A stretch of DNA of 44,719 nt, taken from NCBI RefSeq assembly GCF_000427805.1, contig NZ_ATYS01000043.1, forward strand, positions 1 through 44,719, written 5' to 3'. Of the stretch, positions 16,032 through 27,973 are shown piece by piece. This stretch comes from Budvicia aquatica DSM 5075 = ATCC 35567. Lineage in GTDB: Bacteria; Pseudomonadota; Gammaproteobacteria; Enterobacterales; Enterobacteriaceae. Below the pieces are notes generated by a model that was given only the letters and a program-made list of their open reading frames with translations, was not told the DNA's origin and ran no database searches. The position numbers and the translations under genes are program-made. How positions within the stretch are numbered: position 1 is the stretch's first letter; the number at the start of each line of letters is the position of its first letter.

Positions 16032-16586
16032 CTATATATTAAGATTGGTAGATAAAAACTCGGCCGGTACATATGCAGTTAGCCATACGCCATTATCTGC
16101 CTGATAAAACTTAAATCCTTGCTGGTACATAAGCAAAGCGTTCACCATTAACACGACCGGTTTACCATGACGTTGCCCCACAGAAATTGCAGTCAACTCA
16201 TCAGCAGACAGGTGAACATACTGCCGATTGCCGGCAACCAATCCATGGTGATTAATGGAATCTATAAATCTTGTTGCTGTACCATGATATAAAGATTCGG
16301 GTGGTATTCTCTCCTGATATTGGATATCAACCTGTCGTGACGAATGCCCCTGAACGGCTCGAATGCGTAAACCGTCATCTGAAATTGCAAAGCGTTTTTT
16401 ATCACTGCTATCTACTACTAACTGTAATAATGGAATATTCAGACTTTGCCCGGCGCTGGCCGCTCGGGTAATCAGTTGATTAATGTCCGCCCATCCTTCA
16501 CTGTCTAACATTAAGCCTATGGCTTGCGGCTGATGCCGTAAGACGAAACTTAAGAATTTACTCACCTGATCGTGCTGTTTGCTCAT
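16032..16586 (-). CDS. kptA: RNA 2'-phosphotransferase (Tpt1/KptA family)
   Basis: Tpt1/KptA enzymes remove an RNA 2'-phosphate by moving it to NAD+, giving ADP-ribose 1'',2''-cyclic phosphate and nicotinamide. In fungi this finishes tRNA splicing, but the bacterial substrate is not established. The 184-residue protein has the family's Arg-His-Arg-Arg set as Arg17-His18 (LRH), Arg65 (KKRF) and Arg121 (RQYVHLS), plus the YHGT motif (100-103) for NAD. It is a single gene in an AT-rich stretch between xapR and an Ail-type gene, with no ligase or Rtc genes nearby. Sporadic distribution in bacteria suggests transfer. Confidence 0.93.
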   Translation of the reverse strand: MSKQHDQVSKFLSFVLRHQPQAIGLMLDSEGWADINQLITRAASAGQSLNIPLLQLVVDSSDKKRFAISDDGLRIRAVQGHSSRQVDIQYQERIPPESLYHGTATRFIDSINHHGLVAGNRQYVHLSADELTAISVGQRHGKPVVLMVNALLMYQQGFKFYQADNGVWLTAYVPAEFLSTNLNI

Positions 16587-17133
16587 TTTTATTATCCTGC
16601 TATCTTTATAATATCTCGTGATACTAAGCGCATTTACCTGAAAAATTAAGAGAAAAAATATAGTCCGCGTTAGATTGGTACCAATTAATCATTAAAATTT
16701 AAACTCAATATACGCCGATAAAATAATTAACAATAGAAAGTAAAATGAATATAGAAAATATCGTTATCACTGTCGAACTTAGATTAACAACAGCTTAAAA
16801 TTTAATCTATTCATATAAGAAAAAAACCACCCACCTACATTTCTATGATTTTCATGACTTTATCAAGTTTAAATAAATGTTTTCACATTAGCTCATCAAC
16901 ATGTTTAACCATAATAATACTGGAACGATCACTTATAGTAATATAGATATCACTATCTCTCTGGAAACGGGTCTTATTGTTTCATCAATACACTAATAAT
17001 TCGAATATCATTTACAATATGCAACTAGACTAGCACCCATCCATTAAATCAATAATAACAACAGACACATTTTTCAAAATATGTATAATACGCAGCGCTC
17101 CATACTATTTATATTTATTAAGGAAGATAGTGA
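16587..17133. other. AT-rich intergenic region upstream of the Ail-type gene
   Basis: A strongly AT-rich 547-bp region without a credible ORF. A perfect palindrome ATTGGTACCAAT lies at 16674-16685. TATAAT at 17084-17089 is a good -10 candidate for the rightward porin gene, with no clear -35 element. The length and AT content suit a regulated or H-NS-silenced promoter, which is inference. Nothing else was recognised. Confidence 0.5.
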
Positions 17134-17712
17134 ATGAAAAAGGCAATTATAGCCACTGCAGTATTTTTAGCGCTAGGTGTAAGCAACATCGCTCAGGCAG
17201 ATAACCACACGGTAACGTTAGGATATGCTCAAAGTACCGTTCAGAATTTTGATGATATTGACGGTATCAACGTAAAATATCGCTACGAGTGGGATTCCCC
17301 TTTAAGTATTATTTCATCATTCACTTATATGAGTGGAAATGATGATGCCAGCTATATGGTGAGCAGAGATATTATCAACACCCACGCAGAGATTAAATAC
17401 TACTCTCTGTCTGCTGGACCAGCCTATCGAATTAACGAAATGGTCAGTATCTATGGTTTGCTCGGCGTTAATCTGAATAAAGTTGATTACTCGTCTTCAT
17501 GGTTGAATTATGAAGGTTTTGGAAACTACACTAATATGGGCTCCATTAGTGGTAGCGAGCGTAAAGCGTCTCTGATGTATGGTGCAGGTTTACAAATTAA
17601 TGCATGGGAAGGTGTTACAGTAGATGTTGGCTATGAAGGCTCACAATTAGATATTGATGGCCAAAATTATTCCATCAATGGATTTAACGTAGGCCTTGGC
17701 TACCGTTTCTAA
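17134..17712 (+). CDS. Ail/OmpX/Lom-family outer membrane beta-barrel protein
   Basis: A 192-residue porin-like protein with a signal peptide (MKKAIIATAVFLALGVSNIAQA) and about 170 mature residues forming an eight-stranded barrel. Strand signatures include HTVTLGYAQ, INVKYRYEW, YYSLSAGPAYRINEMVSIYGLLG and SLMYGAGLQINAW, and the C-terminus is VGLGYRF as required for barrel assembly. Relatives (Ail, PagC, Rck, OmpX) mediate adhesion, serum resistance or stress adaptation, but which role applies here cannot be read. An AAGGAAG ribosome-binding site precedes the ATG, and a 16-bp palindromic terminator follows. Confidence 0.9.
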   Translation: MKKAIIATAVFLALGVSNIAQADNHTVTLGYAQSTVQNFDDIDGINVKYRYEWDSPLSIISSFTYMSGNDDASYMVSRDIINTHAEIKYYSLSAGPAYRINEMVSIYGLLGVNLNKVDYSSSWLNYEGFGNYTNMGSISGSERKASLMYGAGLQINAWEGVTVDVGYEGSQLDIDGQNYSINGFNVGLGYRF

Positions 17713-17739
17713 GTTTTAGACTTAAGCTGAACGCCAAAC

Positions 17740-17774
17740 AAAAAGGGGAAATAATTTAATTATTTCCCCTTTTT
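17740..17774. terminator. Bidirectional terminator between the Ail-type gene and argH
   Basis: A perfect 16-bp stem (17740-17755 with 17759-17774, loop TTA) has GGGG/CCCC near its base and A5/T5 ends. It therefore works as an intrinsic terminator for the rightward porin gene and for the leftward argCBGH operon. Confidence 0.9.
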
Positions 17775-17790
17775 AGTAAAAATTTTAAGA

Positions 17791-19167
17791 CTAAATATCT
17801 AACCGAGTTTTAGCTGCATTAATGGCACTGGCAACCTGATCCGGACTTACGCCGCCTTTGGCGCTGCGCTTTTCCAGACAAGATTTCAGCGACAATGCCG
17901 GATAGACATCATCTTCAATCGCAATATTAAACGTCTTCAACTGTTCCAGCGATAGCTCTTCTAGCGCCTTACCTTGTTGAATAGCTTCCAGCACCGCTGA
18001 CCCGACAATATGGTGCGCTTCGCGGAACGGAACTCCCTTGGCGACTAAATAATCAGCCAGCTCAGTGGCGTTAGCATAGCCCTGTTGAGCCGCTTCCTGA
18101 CAGCGAGGGCGCTTAATTTGGATGCCGTCCAGCACCAGCACGGCCATATGTAAGCAGTCTAGCCAAGTATCCAACGCATCAAAGATCCCCTCTTTGTCTT
18201 CCTGCATATCTTTGTTATATGCCAGAGGCAGGCCTTTTAGCGTCATCATCATGCCAGTAAGTGCGCCCTGAACCCGGCCACATTTACCGCGAATCAATTC
18301 CAACGCATCCGGGTTTTTCTTCTGTGGCATCAGGGATGACCCCGAAGTCACGCGATCTGATAGTTCAATAAAGCCCGCTTCACCGGTGTTAAAGAAAATC
18401 AGATCTTCAGCAAAACGAGACAAATGCACCATGCTGATAGAGGCATCAGACAGCAATTCCAACACGTGGTCACGATCGGAAACGCTATCCAGACTATTGC
18501 GAGTAGCGGCGCTGAATCCTAACCAACCGGCAAGCTGATCGCGATCGATTGGATAAGCCGTTCCGGCCAAGGCACCACAGCCTAACGGGCTGGTATCCAT
18601 ACGCTTTAACGCATCCTGTAAACGGCTTTCATCACGGGCCAGCATTTCGGTATAAGCCATACACCAGTGGGCAAAAGTAACCGGCTGAGCTCGCTGTAAA
18701 TGCGTATAGCCCGGCATTACTGCATCCTGATTCTGTTCAGCCGTGATAACCAGCGCTTGCTGTAACTCTTTAACGCCCTGTAGCAGTAAAGCTACCTGCA
18801 TTTTGCACCACAGCTTGAGGTCGGTCGCGACCTGATCGTTACGACTACGGCCGGTGTGCAGCTTTTTACCTAAATCACCCACTTTACCGATCAGCTTTTG
18901 TTCAACCCAGCTATGAATATCTTCCGCATCACTGGCAAGAATAGCATCCGGATCGGCCTGAACTTCGGTCAGCAGTTGGTCTAAAGCTTGTTCTAATTTT
19001 TTCTGCTCTTCAGAACTTAACACACCGACGGTTACCAGCGCTTTTGACCAGGCTACCGAACCGATAATATCCTGCTCGGCTAAGCGATAATCAAAACGCA
19101 ATGAGTCATTGAACAGTTTAAAGCGTTGGTCCGCCGCCTGACTGAATCTGCCACCCCACAATGCCAT
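17791..19167 (-). CDS. argH: Argininosuccinate lyase
   Basis: ArgH splits argininosuccinate into arginine and fumarate, the last step of arginine synthesis. The 458-residue protein (E. coli 457) carries the fumarase/lyase signature [12 protein letters not shown], the [13 protein letters not shown] substrate run and [12 protein letters not shown]. It is the last gene of the argCBGH operon and is separated from argG by 139 bp that contain several hairpins, one with a T-tract 22 nt before this start codon. Confidence 0.97.
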   Translation of the reverse strand: MALWGGRFSQAADQRFKLFNDSLRFDYRLAEQDIIGSVAWSKALVTVGVLSSEEQKKLEQALDQLLTEVQADPDAILASDAEDIHSWVEQKLIGKVGDLGKKLHTGRSRNDQVATDLKLWCKMQVALLLQGVKELQQALVITAEQNQDAVMPGYTHLQRAQPVTFAHWCMAYTEMLARDESRLQDALKRMDTSPLGCGALAGTAYPIDRDQLAGWLGFSAATRNSLDSVSDRDHVLELLSDASISMVHLSRFAEDLIFFNTGEAGFIELSDRVTSGSSLMPQKKNPDALELIRGKCGRVQGALTGMMMTLKGLPLAYNKDMQEDKEGIFDALDTWLDCLHMAVLVLDGIQIKRPRCQEAAQQGYANATELADYLVAKGVPFREAHHIVGSAVLEAIQQGKALEELSLEQLKTFNIAIEDDVYPALSLKSCLEKRSAKGGVSPDQVASAINAAKTRLDI

Positions 19168-19181
19168 ACCTTCCTACTCCT

Positions 19182-19211
19182 AAAAAATCAGGGCGATATC
19201 ATCATCGCCCT
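19182..19211 (-). terminator. Terminator-like hairpin just upstream of argH
   Basis: On the minus strand the stem AGGGCGAT / ATCGCCCT (loop 6 nt; 19190-19211 region) is followed after GA by TTTTTT. This has intrinsic-terminator form inside the argCBGH operon, between argG and argH. It may partly stop argG transcripts or act as an attenuator that lowers argH expression. Two further inverted repeats lie upstream of it, CTATAA/TTATAG near 19223-19242 and AACGTTT-N8-AAACGTT at 19271-19292. Confidence 0.65.
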
Positions 19212-19306
19212 TGGTTTTATCCTATAAACCTCGGCTTATAGTTTATGTGAACTACCTATCCGTACAGAATAACGTTTCATCAGATAAACGTTAACCGTTT
19301 TATTTA

Positions 19307-20527
19307 TTACTTGGTCTTCAGCTCATTCAACGCACGAATACGTGAAGAAAGTGAGAACAGACGGATAAATCCACCGGCGTGGCTGTGGTCATAAACTTCG
19401 TCTTCGCCGAAGGTTGCAAACTCTTCAGAATACAGGCTGTTTGGTGATTTTTTCTGAATCGCCGTTGCCTGACCTTTATAGAGCTTAACCACGACTTCGC
19501 CATTAACATCCTGAGCAAGTGATTCTGCCGCAGCCTGTAATGACCGGCGTAATGGAGCAAACCAACGACCGTCATATACCACATAGGCCATTTCCAGACC
19601 TAACTGCTCACGCCATTTGAAGCTATCACGATCTAACACTAACTGCTCAACGCCACGCAGCGCAGTCACCATAATAGTGCCTCCCGGGGTTTCGTAGCAG
19701 CCACGGGATTTAATACCCACTAAACGGTTTTCAACAATATCAATACGCCCGATACCGTGTTTAGCACCCAGTTCATTCAGTGCTTCTAAGCATTTGAACG
19801 GACTCATGGCTTTGCCATTAACCGCAGTGACTTTTCCTTTCTCAACGGTAACGGTAACCAGCTCAGCCCGATCGGGAGCATCTTCAGGAGCAACAGTCCA
19901 CACCCAACAATCTTTATTTGATGCATTCCAAGGCGTTTCTAATACGCCGCCTTCGGTTGAAATGTGCCATGCATTCTCATCACGGCTATAGATTTTCTCT
20001 AATGACGCGGTCGTCGGGATATTACGCTCTTTCAGATAATCCAGCAGAGCCTCACGGGAACGCAGGTTCCACTCACGCCAAGGTGCAACAACTTTAAGAT
20101 GCGGAGCCAAAGCGGTATACGTCGTTTCAAAACGAACCTGATCGTTACCTTTGCCGGTTGCACCGTGGCACAGTGAGTCTGCACCGAGCTTCAGCGCTAA
20201 CTCAACCTGAGCTTTGGCAATCAAAGGACGTGCCATTGATGTACCCAGCAAATAGCTGCCTTCGTACAGTGCGCCGGTCTGCAGTACAGGATAAACATAC
20301 TCACTGATAAACTCTTCGCGCAGGTCAACAACGTAGCAAGATGACGCGCCAGAATTCAGCGCTTTTTGCTCTACGCCTTCTAAATCTGCACGTTCCTGAC
20401 CGATATCAGCCACAAATGCCACTACTTCGCAGTCACCGTAGTTTTCTTTCAGCCATGGAATGATGGCCGAAGTATCCAGACCGCCTGAGTATGCTAAAAC
20501 AATTTTTTTAATGCCGTTGTTATTCAT
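19307..20527 (-). CDS. argG: Argininosuccinate synthase (short class)
   Basis: ArgG joins citrulline and aspartate in an ATP-dependent step to argininosuccinate. The 406-residue form is the common bacterial short class, distinct from the 447-residue E. coli enzyme. The N-terminal pyrophosphatase P-loop AYSGGLDTS and the runs [15 protein letters not shown] and [10 protein letters not shown] are intact. A GTG precedes the ATG at 20527, and the ATG is preferred. It lies between argB and argH, whereas E. coli has argG elsewhere. The argCBGH order is typical of several non-Escherichia enterobacteria. Confidence 0.96.
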   Translation of the reverse strand: MNNNGIKKIVLAYSGGLDTSAIIPWLKENYGDCEVVAFVADIGQERADLEGVEQKALNSGASSCYVVDLREEFISEYVYPVLQTGALYEGSYLLGTSMARPLIAKAQVELALKLGADSLCHGATGKGNDQVRFETTYTALAPHLKVVAPWREWNLRSREALLDYLKERNIPTTASLEKIYSRDENAWHISTEGGVLETPWNASNKDCWVWTVAPEDAPDRAELVTVTVEKGKVTAVNGKAMSPFKCLEALNELGAKHGIGRIDIVENRLVGIKSRGCYETPGGTIMVTALRGVEQLVLDRDSFKWREQLGLEMAYVVYDGRWFAPLRRSLQAAAESLAQDVNGEVVVKLYKGQATAIQKKSPNSLYSEEFATFGEDEVYDHSHAGGFIRLFSLSSRIRALNELKTK

Positions 20528-20626
20528 CACTATATTTCCTTGATTGCTAATCTGAAATTTTTAATTCACTGACTATTGAGTAAAAGATAGAAAATAAATG
20601 CGGATCTTTTCTAACCAGTAACACCA

Positions 20627-21400
20627 CTAAGCTAATATTCGGGTACCAACAGGCACGCCGTTAAACAGTGCCGGCAGCTGCTCTGCATGCCGCCAACTGG
20701 CGATATCTACCGGGCGACCCAAGGTACGTGCCGCATCTAAAGCAGCATTAACCTTAATCACCATTCCATCAGTAATAATGCCCTGATCTATCAGTTTTTG
20801 AGCTTTCTCTGCCGTCATTTCGGCAATGCGCTGCCCCTTACCATCAAGAATCCCGCTCACATCGGATAACAACACCAAATCAGCCCCTAAGGTTGCCGCC
20901 AGTGCCGTTGCAGCCTGATCGGCATTAACGTTCATCAATGCGCCTTGCGGCGTAATACCGATCGAGCTGATAATTGGCAGGTAACCACCGGCCAGCAAAG
21001 TTTCAATAAATTTTTTACTGCCCGCTTTAGCTTCGCCTACGTGACCCAAATCATCGGATAGCTGACTCACCTCAACCATATCACCGTCGGCCAGGCATAG
21101 TCCCACAGAACTAATTTTGTGCTTCTTCGCTACGGCTAATAGGGTTTTATTGGCCGTCCCGGCTAACGCACCGGTAATAGTGCCAATTTGATCTTCCGGC
21201 GTGACCCGCAGACCGTTTCTTCTGATAACCGGCAAAGCCAGCTTTTTCATCAGTTCATCAACCAAACAGCCACCGCCGTGCACAATCAGCAAATCCCGCT
21301 GGTTTTTTTCTTTATAACCTGCCAGTGCAACGAACAGGCGTTCCATTGCTTCATCGCTGTCCAACAGCGCCCCACCAAGTTTAATAATTAACGGATTCAT
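20627..21400 (-). CDS. argB: Acetylglutamate kinase
   Basis: ArgB phosphorylates N-acetyl-L-glutamate, the second step of arginine synthesis. The 257-residue protein (E. coli 258) has the amino-acid-kinase motifs [17 protein letters not shown] and LLIVHGGG at the N-terminus and [18 protein letters not shown] toward the middle. It starts 11 bp after argC and is followed after 99 bp by argG in the same operon. Confidence 0.97.
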   Translation of the reverse strand: MNPLIIKLGGALLDSDEAMERLFVALAGYKEKNQRDLLIVHGGGCLVDELMKKLALPVIRRNGLRVTPEDQIGTITGALAGTANKTLLAVAKKHKISSVGLCLADGDMVEVSQLSDDLGHVGEAKAGSKKFIETLLAGGYLPIISSIGITPQGALMNVNADQAATALAATLGADLVLLSDVSGILDGKGQRIAEMTAEKAQKLIDQGIITDGMVIKVNAALDAARTLGRPVDIASWRHAEQLPALFNGVPVGTRILA

Positions 21401-21411
21401 CCTTCTTCTCC

Positions 21412-22416
21412 CTAGAGTAAGGATTGGGTTTCATTAAAGCCAAACCGCAGGTTCATACACTGAACGGCCTGAGCAGCCGCGCCTTTTAGTAAATTATCTT
21501 CAGCCGCAACCACAATAATATGCCGACCGTCTACGGCGAAACCGATATCGCAGAAGGGTTGCCCGACCACTGATTTTAGCGCCGGCAGCCCTTTTTCATA
21601 CACCCGAACTAACGGTTTATTGTGATAGGCATTGTAAAACGCACGGTTAATATCAGATTCGCTCACGCCATCTTTCAACTTACAGGTAATCGTCGCCAGA
21701 ATTCCTCTCGGGAAATTACCAAGATGAGGAGTGAAAATAACAGGAATACCTAAATGAGTTGAAATTTCAGGCTGATGACGGTGAGTAAATACGCCATAAG
21801 GTTGCAGACTGACTTCACAAAAACTGGTGGTCATACTGGCTTTACGCCCAGCGCCGCTGACACCGCTTACCGCGTTAATCACCGGCCACTGCTGCTCATC
21901 TAACAAACCGGCCTCTACCAGAGGTTTTAATGCCAGCTGTGATGCCGTGGGATAACAACCGGCAACGGCAATAAGCTGGGTGTGTTTGATTTTATCTGCA
22001 TTCCACTCTGCCAGCCCATAAACCGCCTGCTTTAACAAATCACCATGCTGATGAGTAAAACCATAATATTGAGTATAGAACTCGGCTTGATCAACCCGGA
22101 AAGCGCCGGATAAATCAATAACCACACAGCCGGCAGCCAAAAACTGGGGTGCTAAATCGTGGCTCACTTCATGTGCCGTGGCTAAAAAAACCACATCAAT
22201 ACCTTTAGCGGCCTCAGCAACGTCAGTCAGCGGTTGCAGGGGCAGATCAACCAGCCCTTTTAGCTGCGGATGAAGGTCCGAAAAGATTTTTCCTGCGTCG
22301 GCACTTTGTGCTGACACCATTAAACCGGCAATGTTTATCTCAGGATGACGCCTTAAGTACGCTGCCAGCTCTGCACCGGTATAACCACTTGCGCCAACAA
22401 TAAGTGTATCTAACAT
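21412..22416 (-). CDS. argC: N-acetyl-gamma-glutamyl-phosphate reductase
   Basis: ArgC reduces acetylglutamyl phosphate to the semialdehyde with NADPH. The 334 residues equal the E. coli length. It has a Rossmann start ([17 protein letters not shown]) and the active-site cysteine in [13 protein letters not shown]. It is the first gene of argCBGH, divergent from argE across a 202-bp region with paired ARG boxes (22556-22594), and leaves a leader of roughly 100 nt. Confidence 0.97.
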   Translation of the reverse strand: MLDTLIVGASGYTGAELAAYLRRHPEINIAGLMVSAQSADAGKIFSDLHPQLKGLVDLPLQPLTDVAEAAKGIDVVFLATAHEVSHDLAPQFLAAGCVVIDLSGAFRVDQAEFYTQYYGFTHQHGDLLKQAVYGLAEWNADKIKHTQLIAVAGCYPTASQLALKPLVEAGLLDEQQWPVINAVSGVSGAGRKASMTTSFCEVSLQPYGVFTHRHQPEISTHLGIPVIFTPHLGNFPRGILATITCKLKDGVSESDINRAFYNAYHNKPLVRVYEKGLPALKSVVGQPFCDIGFAVDGRHIIVVAAEDNLLKGAAAQAVQCMNLRFGFNETQSLL

Positions 22417-22555
22417 AAAAATGACCTATTTAAGTGCGTGAGCATGACCTGACAACGATATTTGGTAGCGCCAATTGATAAGGGCAGCACGCTTACGGTA
22501 ATGTGAAGTAATTAGTGCTTAAGGTACGAAATTCTGTTCCCTTAAACAATCCTTT

Positions 22556-22594
22556 ATTGTATTTTTATGCAAAATAAATGAATTTATATTGATT
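22556..22594. promoter_or_regulatory. Paired ARG boxes (ArgR operator) of the bipolar argCBGH-argE promoter
   Basis: Two 18-bp ARG boxes are separated by 3 bp, the spacing standard for ArgR hexamer binding. Box 1 core TGTAT-TTTT-ATGCA lies at 22558-22571 and box 2 core TGAAT-TTAT-ATTGA at 22579-22592. They match consensus TGAAT-N4-ATTCA at 8 and 9 of 10 core positions. They sit between the divergent argC and argE starts and would repress both when arginine is present. Confidence 0.85.
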
Positions 22595-22618
22595 GATTAC
22601 TGAAATAGGCCGCTACTT

Positions 22619-23773
22619 GTGAATAAAACATTACCTCCCTTTATCGAGCTGTACAGTAAACTTATTGCCATTCCCAGCATTAGTGCAACCGATCCGGCTC
22701 TTGATCAGAGCAATGAAACGCTGATTCATCTGCTGGCGGAGTGGTTTACCACCTTAGGTTTCAATGTTGAAGTTCAGCCGGTTCCGGGCACGCGCCATAA
22801 ATTCAACCTGCTGGCATCACTGGGTGAAGGCCCGGGAGGGCTTCTGCTATCCGGCCATTCTGACACCGTGCCCTTCGACGATGGTCAATGGACGCGAGAT
22901 CCGTTCACCCTGACTGAGCAAGATAATAAGCTCTATGGATTAGGCAGCGCCGATATGAAGGGATTTTTCGCCTTTATACTCGATGCCCTGAGAGATATTG
23001 ATAAAAAGCAGTTCACCAAGCCGTTATACATTCTGGCTACCGCCGATGAAGAGACGTCTATGGCCGGCGCCCGCTATTTCACCACCACCAGCCACTTAAA
23101 ACCTGACTGTGCCATTATCGGCGAGCCAACGTCGCTGCAACCGGTACGAGCGCATAAAGGCCATATTGCCAATGCAATACGCATTACCGGGCAATCAGGC
23201 CACTCCAGCGATCCGTCACGTGGTATTAACGCCATTGAACTGATGCATGAGGCTATCGGTCACCTGATGACCCTGCGCGATGGTTTAAAAGAACGCTATC
23301 ACCACGATGCGTTTGCCATTCCCTATCCGACCATGAACTTCGGCCATATTCACGGCGGCGATGCCCCTAATCGGATTTGTGCCTGCTGTGAACTACACTT
23401 AGATATTCGCCCGTTACCGGGCCTAACGCTGAATGATTTAGATGAACTGGTCAATCAGGCCTTAACGCCGTTAAGTCACGTTTGGCCGGGGCGCGTTGCG
23501 ATAGAACACCTGCATGAAGCCATTCCCGGATATGAATGTTCAGCGGACGATCCGCTGATTCAGGTGGTTGAAAAACTGGTCGGTACCAAGGCAGAGGTTG
23601 TTAACTATTGTACTGAAGCCCCGTTTATACAGCAGATGTGTCCGACGTTAGTATTGGGCCCCGGCTCTATCGAGCAGGCTCACCAACCGGATGAATTTCT
23701 GGCCACCTCTTTTATACAACCGACCCGCCATTTGCTGACGCAGGTTATCCAGCATTTTTGCATTAAAAAGTAG
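22619..23773 (+). CDS. argE: Acetylornithine deacetylase
   Basis: ArgE hydrolyses N-acetylornithine to ornithine and acetate with a di-metal centre. The product is about 384 residues (E. coli 383). The M20 peptidase signatures [23 protein letters not shown] and [14 protein letters not shown] hold the metal ligands. The alignment to E. coli ArgE (KLPPFIEIYR at the N-terminus) places the start at a GTG at 22619, with only a weak GG-containing ribosome-binding site. It is divergent from argC under the shared ARG boxes. Confidence 0.95.
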   Translation: MNKTLPPFIELYSKLIAIPSISATDPALDQSNETLIHLLAEWFTTLGFNVEVQPVPGTRHKFNLLASLGEGPGGLLLSGHSDTVPFDDGQWTRDPFTLTEQDNKLYGLGSADMKGFFAFILDALRDIDKKQFTKPLYILATADEETSMAGARYFTTTSHLKPDCAIIGEPTSLQPVRAHKGHIANAIRITGQSGHSSDPSRGINAIELMHEAIGHLMTLRDGLKERYHHDAFAIPYPTMNFGHIHGGDAPNRICACCELHLDIRPLPGLTLNDLDELVNQALTPLSHVWPGRVAIEHLHEAIPGYECSADDPLIQVVEKLVGTKAEVVNYCTEAPFIQQMCPTLVLGPGSIEQAHQPDEFLATSFIQPTRHLLTQVIQHFCIKK

Positions 23774-24013
23774 TGTGGACTGGCCGCACCTATTCCCCTT
23801 TTATTTTATTTTCTTATCGTAATAAACAGGTAGGTAATAGAGGTGAACTGGTGCGAAAAACAAGAAAATGGCGTGGATTATCCATTTTTAAGGGATGAGT
23901 GCGTAAAAAAAGCTAAAAGGATTCAACAAAAATGAGGAACTACTCATTTTGTGTGATACAACTCTACTTTAGCGAAAAAAAAATAGAATTCTCGTTAACC
24001 AGGCAGGAGACAT

Positions 24014-26650
24014 ATGAACGAACAATATTCAGCAATGCGAAGCAATGTCAGTATGCTTGGCACACTTCTCGGCGACACCATCAAAGAAGCCCTAGGAGAA
24101 GATATTCTGGAGAAGGTAGAGACCATCCGGAAATTGTCCAAATCATCCCGCGCCGGTAATGATGCCAACCGTCAGGCATTGCTTTCAACGCTACAAAACC
24201 TGTCTAACGACCAGCTGTTGCCGGTAGCCAGAGCCTTTAACCAGTTCCTGAACTTCGCCAATACCGCAGAGCAATATCACAGCATTTCATCGCATGGTGA
24301 AGCATCGGGAAATCCGGTGGTATTTGCCAACTTATTTAACCGGCTAAGAGAACAGAATCTCAGTGATGATGAAATCCGTAAAGCGGTTGATCAATTATCC
24401 ATTGAGTTAGTGCTTACTGCGCATCCTACAGAGATCGCTCGTCGCACCATGATTCACAAGCTGGTTGAAGTAAACAATTGCCTTAGCCAACTGGACCATA
24501 ACGATCTGGCCGATTATGAGCGCGATAAAATTATGCGCCGTCTGCGCCAGTTGGTGGCACAGTCATGGCATACCGACGAAATCAGAAGAATTCGCCCGAC
24601 GCCGGTAGATGAAGCCAAATGGGGATTTGCCGTCGTTGAAAATAGCCTATGGGAAGGCGTTCCTGCATTCCTACGGGAGTTTAACGATCAGTTAGTCGAC
24701 TCCCTTGGCTATAACCTTCCGGTGCAGGCAGTGCCGGTTCGCTTTACATCATGGATGGGTGGCGACCGCGACGGTAACCCGAATGTAACCGCTAAAATTA
24801 CCGAACACGTCATGTTATACGGCCGTTGGAAGGCCGCTGAATTATTCCTCAAAGATATTCAGTTTTTGGTTTCAGAGCTCTCTATGTCTGACTGTACTCC
24901 TGAGCTCAGAGCAATAGCCGGCGGAGACGAAGTCCTTGAGCCTTACCGCGAACTAATGAAACAGCTACGCAGCCAGTTAATGAGTACTCACAGTTATCTG
25001 ACTGCCCGCTTGAATGGTGAACGCGTCAACTGTCCGGACGATATGCTGGTTCATAACCATCAGCTATGGGATCCGCTCTACGCTTGCTACCAATCACTGC
25101 GCGCCTGCGGAATGGGTATTATTGCTAACGGCCAACTTCTGGATACCTTACGCCGTATTGGTTGCTTTGGCCTACCTCTGGTACGTATTGATATCCGTCA
25201 GGAAAGCACCCGCCATAGCGATGCACTATCTGAACTGACCCAGTATCTGGAGTTGGGTAATTTCAGTGAATGGACGGAAAAAGATAAGCAAGCCTTCTTA
25301 GTTAACGAACTCCAATCTAAAAGGCCTCTGCTTCCGCGCGACTGGCAGCCAAGTGCCGAGACTCAGGAAGTTCTCGACACCTGTAAAGTAGTCGCCAAAG
25401 CGCCTGAAGGTTCTATTGCCGCCTATGTTATCTCTATGGCGCGAACGCCTTCCGATGTGCTGGCCGTGCATTTGCTGCTAAAAGAGGCGGGTTGTACTTT
25501 CGCTCTGCCGGTCTGCCCGCTGTTTGAAACGCTGGAAGACTTAAATAACGCCAACGATGTAATGACCCAGTTGCTGAATATCAAATGGTATCGCAACTTC
25601 ATCGGCAACAAACAAATGGTGATGATCGGTTATTCAGACTCATCGAAAGATGCCGGCGTATTAGCGGCTTCATGGGCGCAATACTATGCACAAGAAGCCT
25701 TAATTAAAACCTGCGAAGATGCCGGCGTTGATCTGACGCTGTTCCACGGCCGTGGCGGTACTATTGGTCGCGGCGGTGCACCGGCTCATGATGCATTACT
25801 ATCCCAACCACCGGGTTCGTTGAAAGGTGGCCTACGGGTAACCGAACAGGGCGAAATGATCCGCTTTAAGTTTGGCCTGCCTGAGGTGACGTTGGGCAGT
25901 TTATCCAACTATGCCAGTGCGATTCTTGAAGCTAACTTATTGCCACCTCCGGCACCTAAGCAAGAGTGGCGCGATCTGATGGATGAGCTTTCTGAGGTTT
26001 CCTGTCAGGAATATCGGGATATCGTGCGCGAAGAGCCGGATTTTGTTCCGTACTTCCGCTCTGCAACGCCAGAACTGGAGCTCAGCAAACTCCCTCTGGG
26101 CTCTCGCCCGGCAAAGCGTAAGCCTAACGGCGGTGTAGAAAGCCTGAGAGCCATTCCATGGATCTTCGCATGGACCCAGAACCGCCTGATGTTACCGGCC
26201 TGGCTGGGTGCGGGTACCGGATTACAGCACGCGATTAAAAGCGGTAAACAACAGCAGTTAGCCGAAATGTGCAGAGACTGGCCATTCTTTAACACCCGCA
26301 TCAATATGTTGGAGATGGTTTATGCCAAAGCCGACCTGTGGTTAGCTGAATATTACGATCAGCGGTTAGTGGATAAGAATCTCTGGCCGCTGGGCAATAA
26401 GCTGCGTTCTCTGCTGTCAGAAGATATCAAAGTGGTGCTCACACTGGCCAATGACCAGCATCTGATGGAGAAACTGCCTTGGATTGCTGAATCAATTAGA
26501 TTACGTAATGTTTATACCGATCCGCTAAACGTGCTGCAGGCTGAGCTGCTTCATCGCTCACGTCAGCAGGAAACCCCGGATCCGCGCGTAGAGCAAGCCC
26601 TGATGGTAACCATTGCCGGCATCGCCGCCGGTATGCGTAATACCGGTTAG
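24014..26650 (+). CDS. ppc: Phosphoenolpyruvate carboxylase
   Basis: Ppc makes oxaloacetate from PEP and bicarbonate, replenishing the TCA cycle. The 878-residue protein (E. coli 883) has the catalytic histidine in [12 protein letters not shown], the arginine-glycine loops [15 protein letters not shown] and [24 protein letters not shown], and the conserved C-terminal MRNTG. A strong AGGCAGGAG precedes the ATG. It lies beside argE as in E. coli, but the katG-gldA type genes found between metF and ppc there are absent. Confidence 0.97.
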   Translation: MNEQYSAMRSNVSMLGTLLGDTIKEALGEDILEKVETIRKLSKSSRAGNDANRQALLSTLQNLSNDQLLPVARAFNQFLNFANTAEQYHSISSHGEASGNPVVFANLFNRLREQNLSDDEIRKAVDQLSIELVLTAHPTEIARRTMIHKLVEVNNCLSQLDHNDLADYERDKIMRRLRQLVAQSWHTDEIRRIRPTPVDEAKWGFAVVENSLWEGVPAFLREFNDQLVDSLGYNLPVQAVPVRFTSWMGGDRDGNPNVTAKITEHVMLYGRWKAAELFLKDIQFLVSELSMSDCTPELRAIAGGDEVLEPYRELMKQLRSQLMSTHSYLTARLNGERVNCPDDMLVHNHQLWDPLYACYQSLRACGMGIIANGQLLDTLRRIGCFGLPLVRIDIRQESTRHSDALSELTQYLELGNFSEWTEKDKQAFLVNELQSKRPLLPRDWQPSAETQEVLDTCKVVAKAPEGSIAAYVISMARTPSDVLAVHLLLKEAGCTFALPVCPLFETLEDLNNANDVMTQLLNIKWYRNFIGNKQMVMIGYSDSSKDAGVLAASWAQYYAQEALIKTCEDAGVDLTLFHGRGGTIGRGGAPAHDALLSQPPGSLKGGLRVTEQGEMIRFKFGLPEVTLGSLSNYASAILEANLLPPPAPKQEWRDLMDELSEVSCQEYRDIVREEPDFVPYFRSATPELELSKLPLGSRPAKRKPNGGVESLRAIPWIFAWTQNRLMLPAWLGAGTGLQHAIKSGKQQQLAEMCRDWPFFNTRINMLEMVYAKADLWLAEYYDQRLVDKNLWPLGNKLRSLLSEDIKVVLTLANDQHLMEKLPWIAESIRLRNVYTDPLNVLQAELLHRSRQQETPDPRVEQALMVTIAGIAAGMRNTG

Positions 26651-26670
26651 TGGGTTAAGAGATAAAAAAA

Positions 26671-26694
26671 TGCCGCAATCTGCGGCATTTTTTA
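26671..26694 (+). terminator. Intrinsic terminator after ppc
   Basis: A perfect TGCCGCA / TGCGGCA stem (26671-26677 with 26681-26687, loop ATC) has a run of A before it and T6 after it, so it can act both ways and ends ppc. The rest of the interval to metF (26695-26845) holds no supportable gene. Confidence 0.92.
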
Positions 26695-26845
26695 TTGATG
26701 ACACACTGAAGATAGGCCCAAAGCGCTCTGCACTCAAAAACTTTGCCCCCTCGGCCGCTAGAAAAAATGAATATTCCAATGTTGACTATGCGGACGAAAT
26801 TTTCGCTGTAACCAAATTAAACTACTTGGTCTTCAAACCATAATA

Positions 26846-27739
<894 letters not shown>

Positions 27740-27782
27740 TCATCCTATTTTGCTAATTACCTGACACTTTTATTATACATCC

Positions 27783-27806
27783 GTACGTATGGATGTTTAG
27801 ACGTCT
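27783..27806 (-). promoter_or_regulatory. MetJ boxes upstream of metF
   Basis: Three tandem 8-bp units (27783-27806) abut the metF -10: GTACGTAT, GGATGTTT and a perfect AGACGTCT (27799-27806). Consensus is AGACGTCT. The perfect box with two weaker flanking ones covers the -35 region, fitting MetJ/SAM repression. Confidence 0.75.
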
Positions 27807-27920
27807 AAACAAGATGACTTAAGTCGCTCAATCTGTCAACACCAAAAATAAATATTAAGAAAGAATAAATGACGGGCGGTCAATATGCAGGGGAAGAAAC
27901 GAGGGGGATATTTAAATAAC

Positions 27921-27951
27921 AACGCCTGAGCCGATCCGGCACTCAGGCGTT
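27921..27951 (-). terminator. Terminator hairpin after metBL
   Basis: AACGCCTGAG (27921-27930) pairs with CTCAGGCGTT (27942-27951), with an inner CCG/CGG. On the minus strand it is followed by GTTGTTATTT, an imperfect T-rich tail, 23 bp after the metL stop. Confidence 0.65.
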
Positions 27952-27973
27952 AATAACGTGAAAAGCAATTTAA

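Noticed and set aside
16587-17133. Small ORF beginning at about 16745
   Set aside because: It has only 16 codons, no ribosome-binding site and AT-biased composition.
26613-26843. 76-codon frame after ppc
   Set aside because: It spans the ppc terminator and has no recognisable domain or ribosome-binding site.
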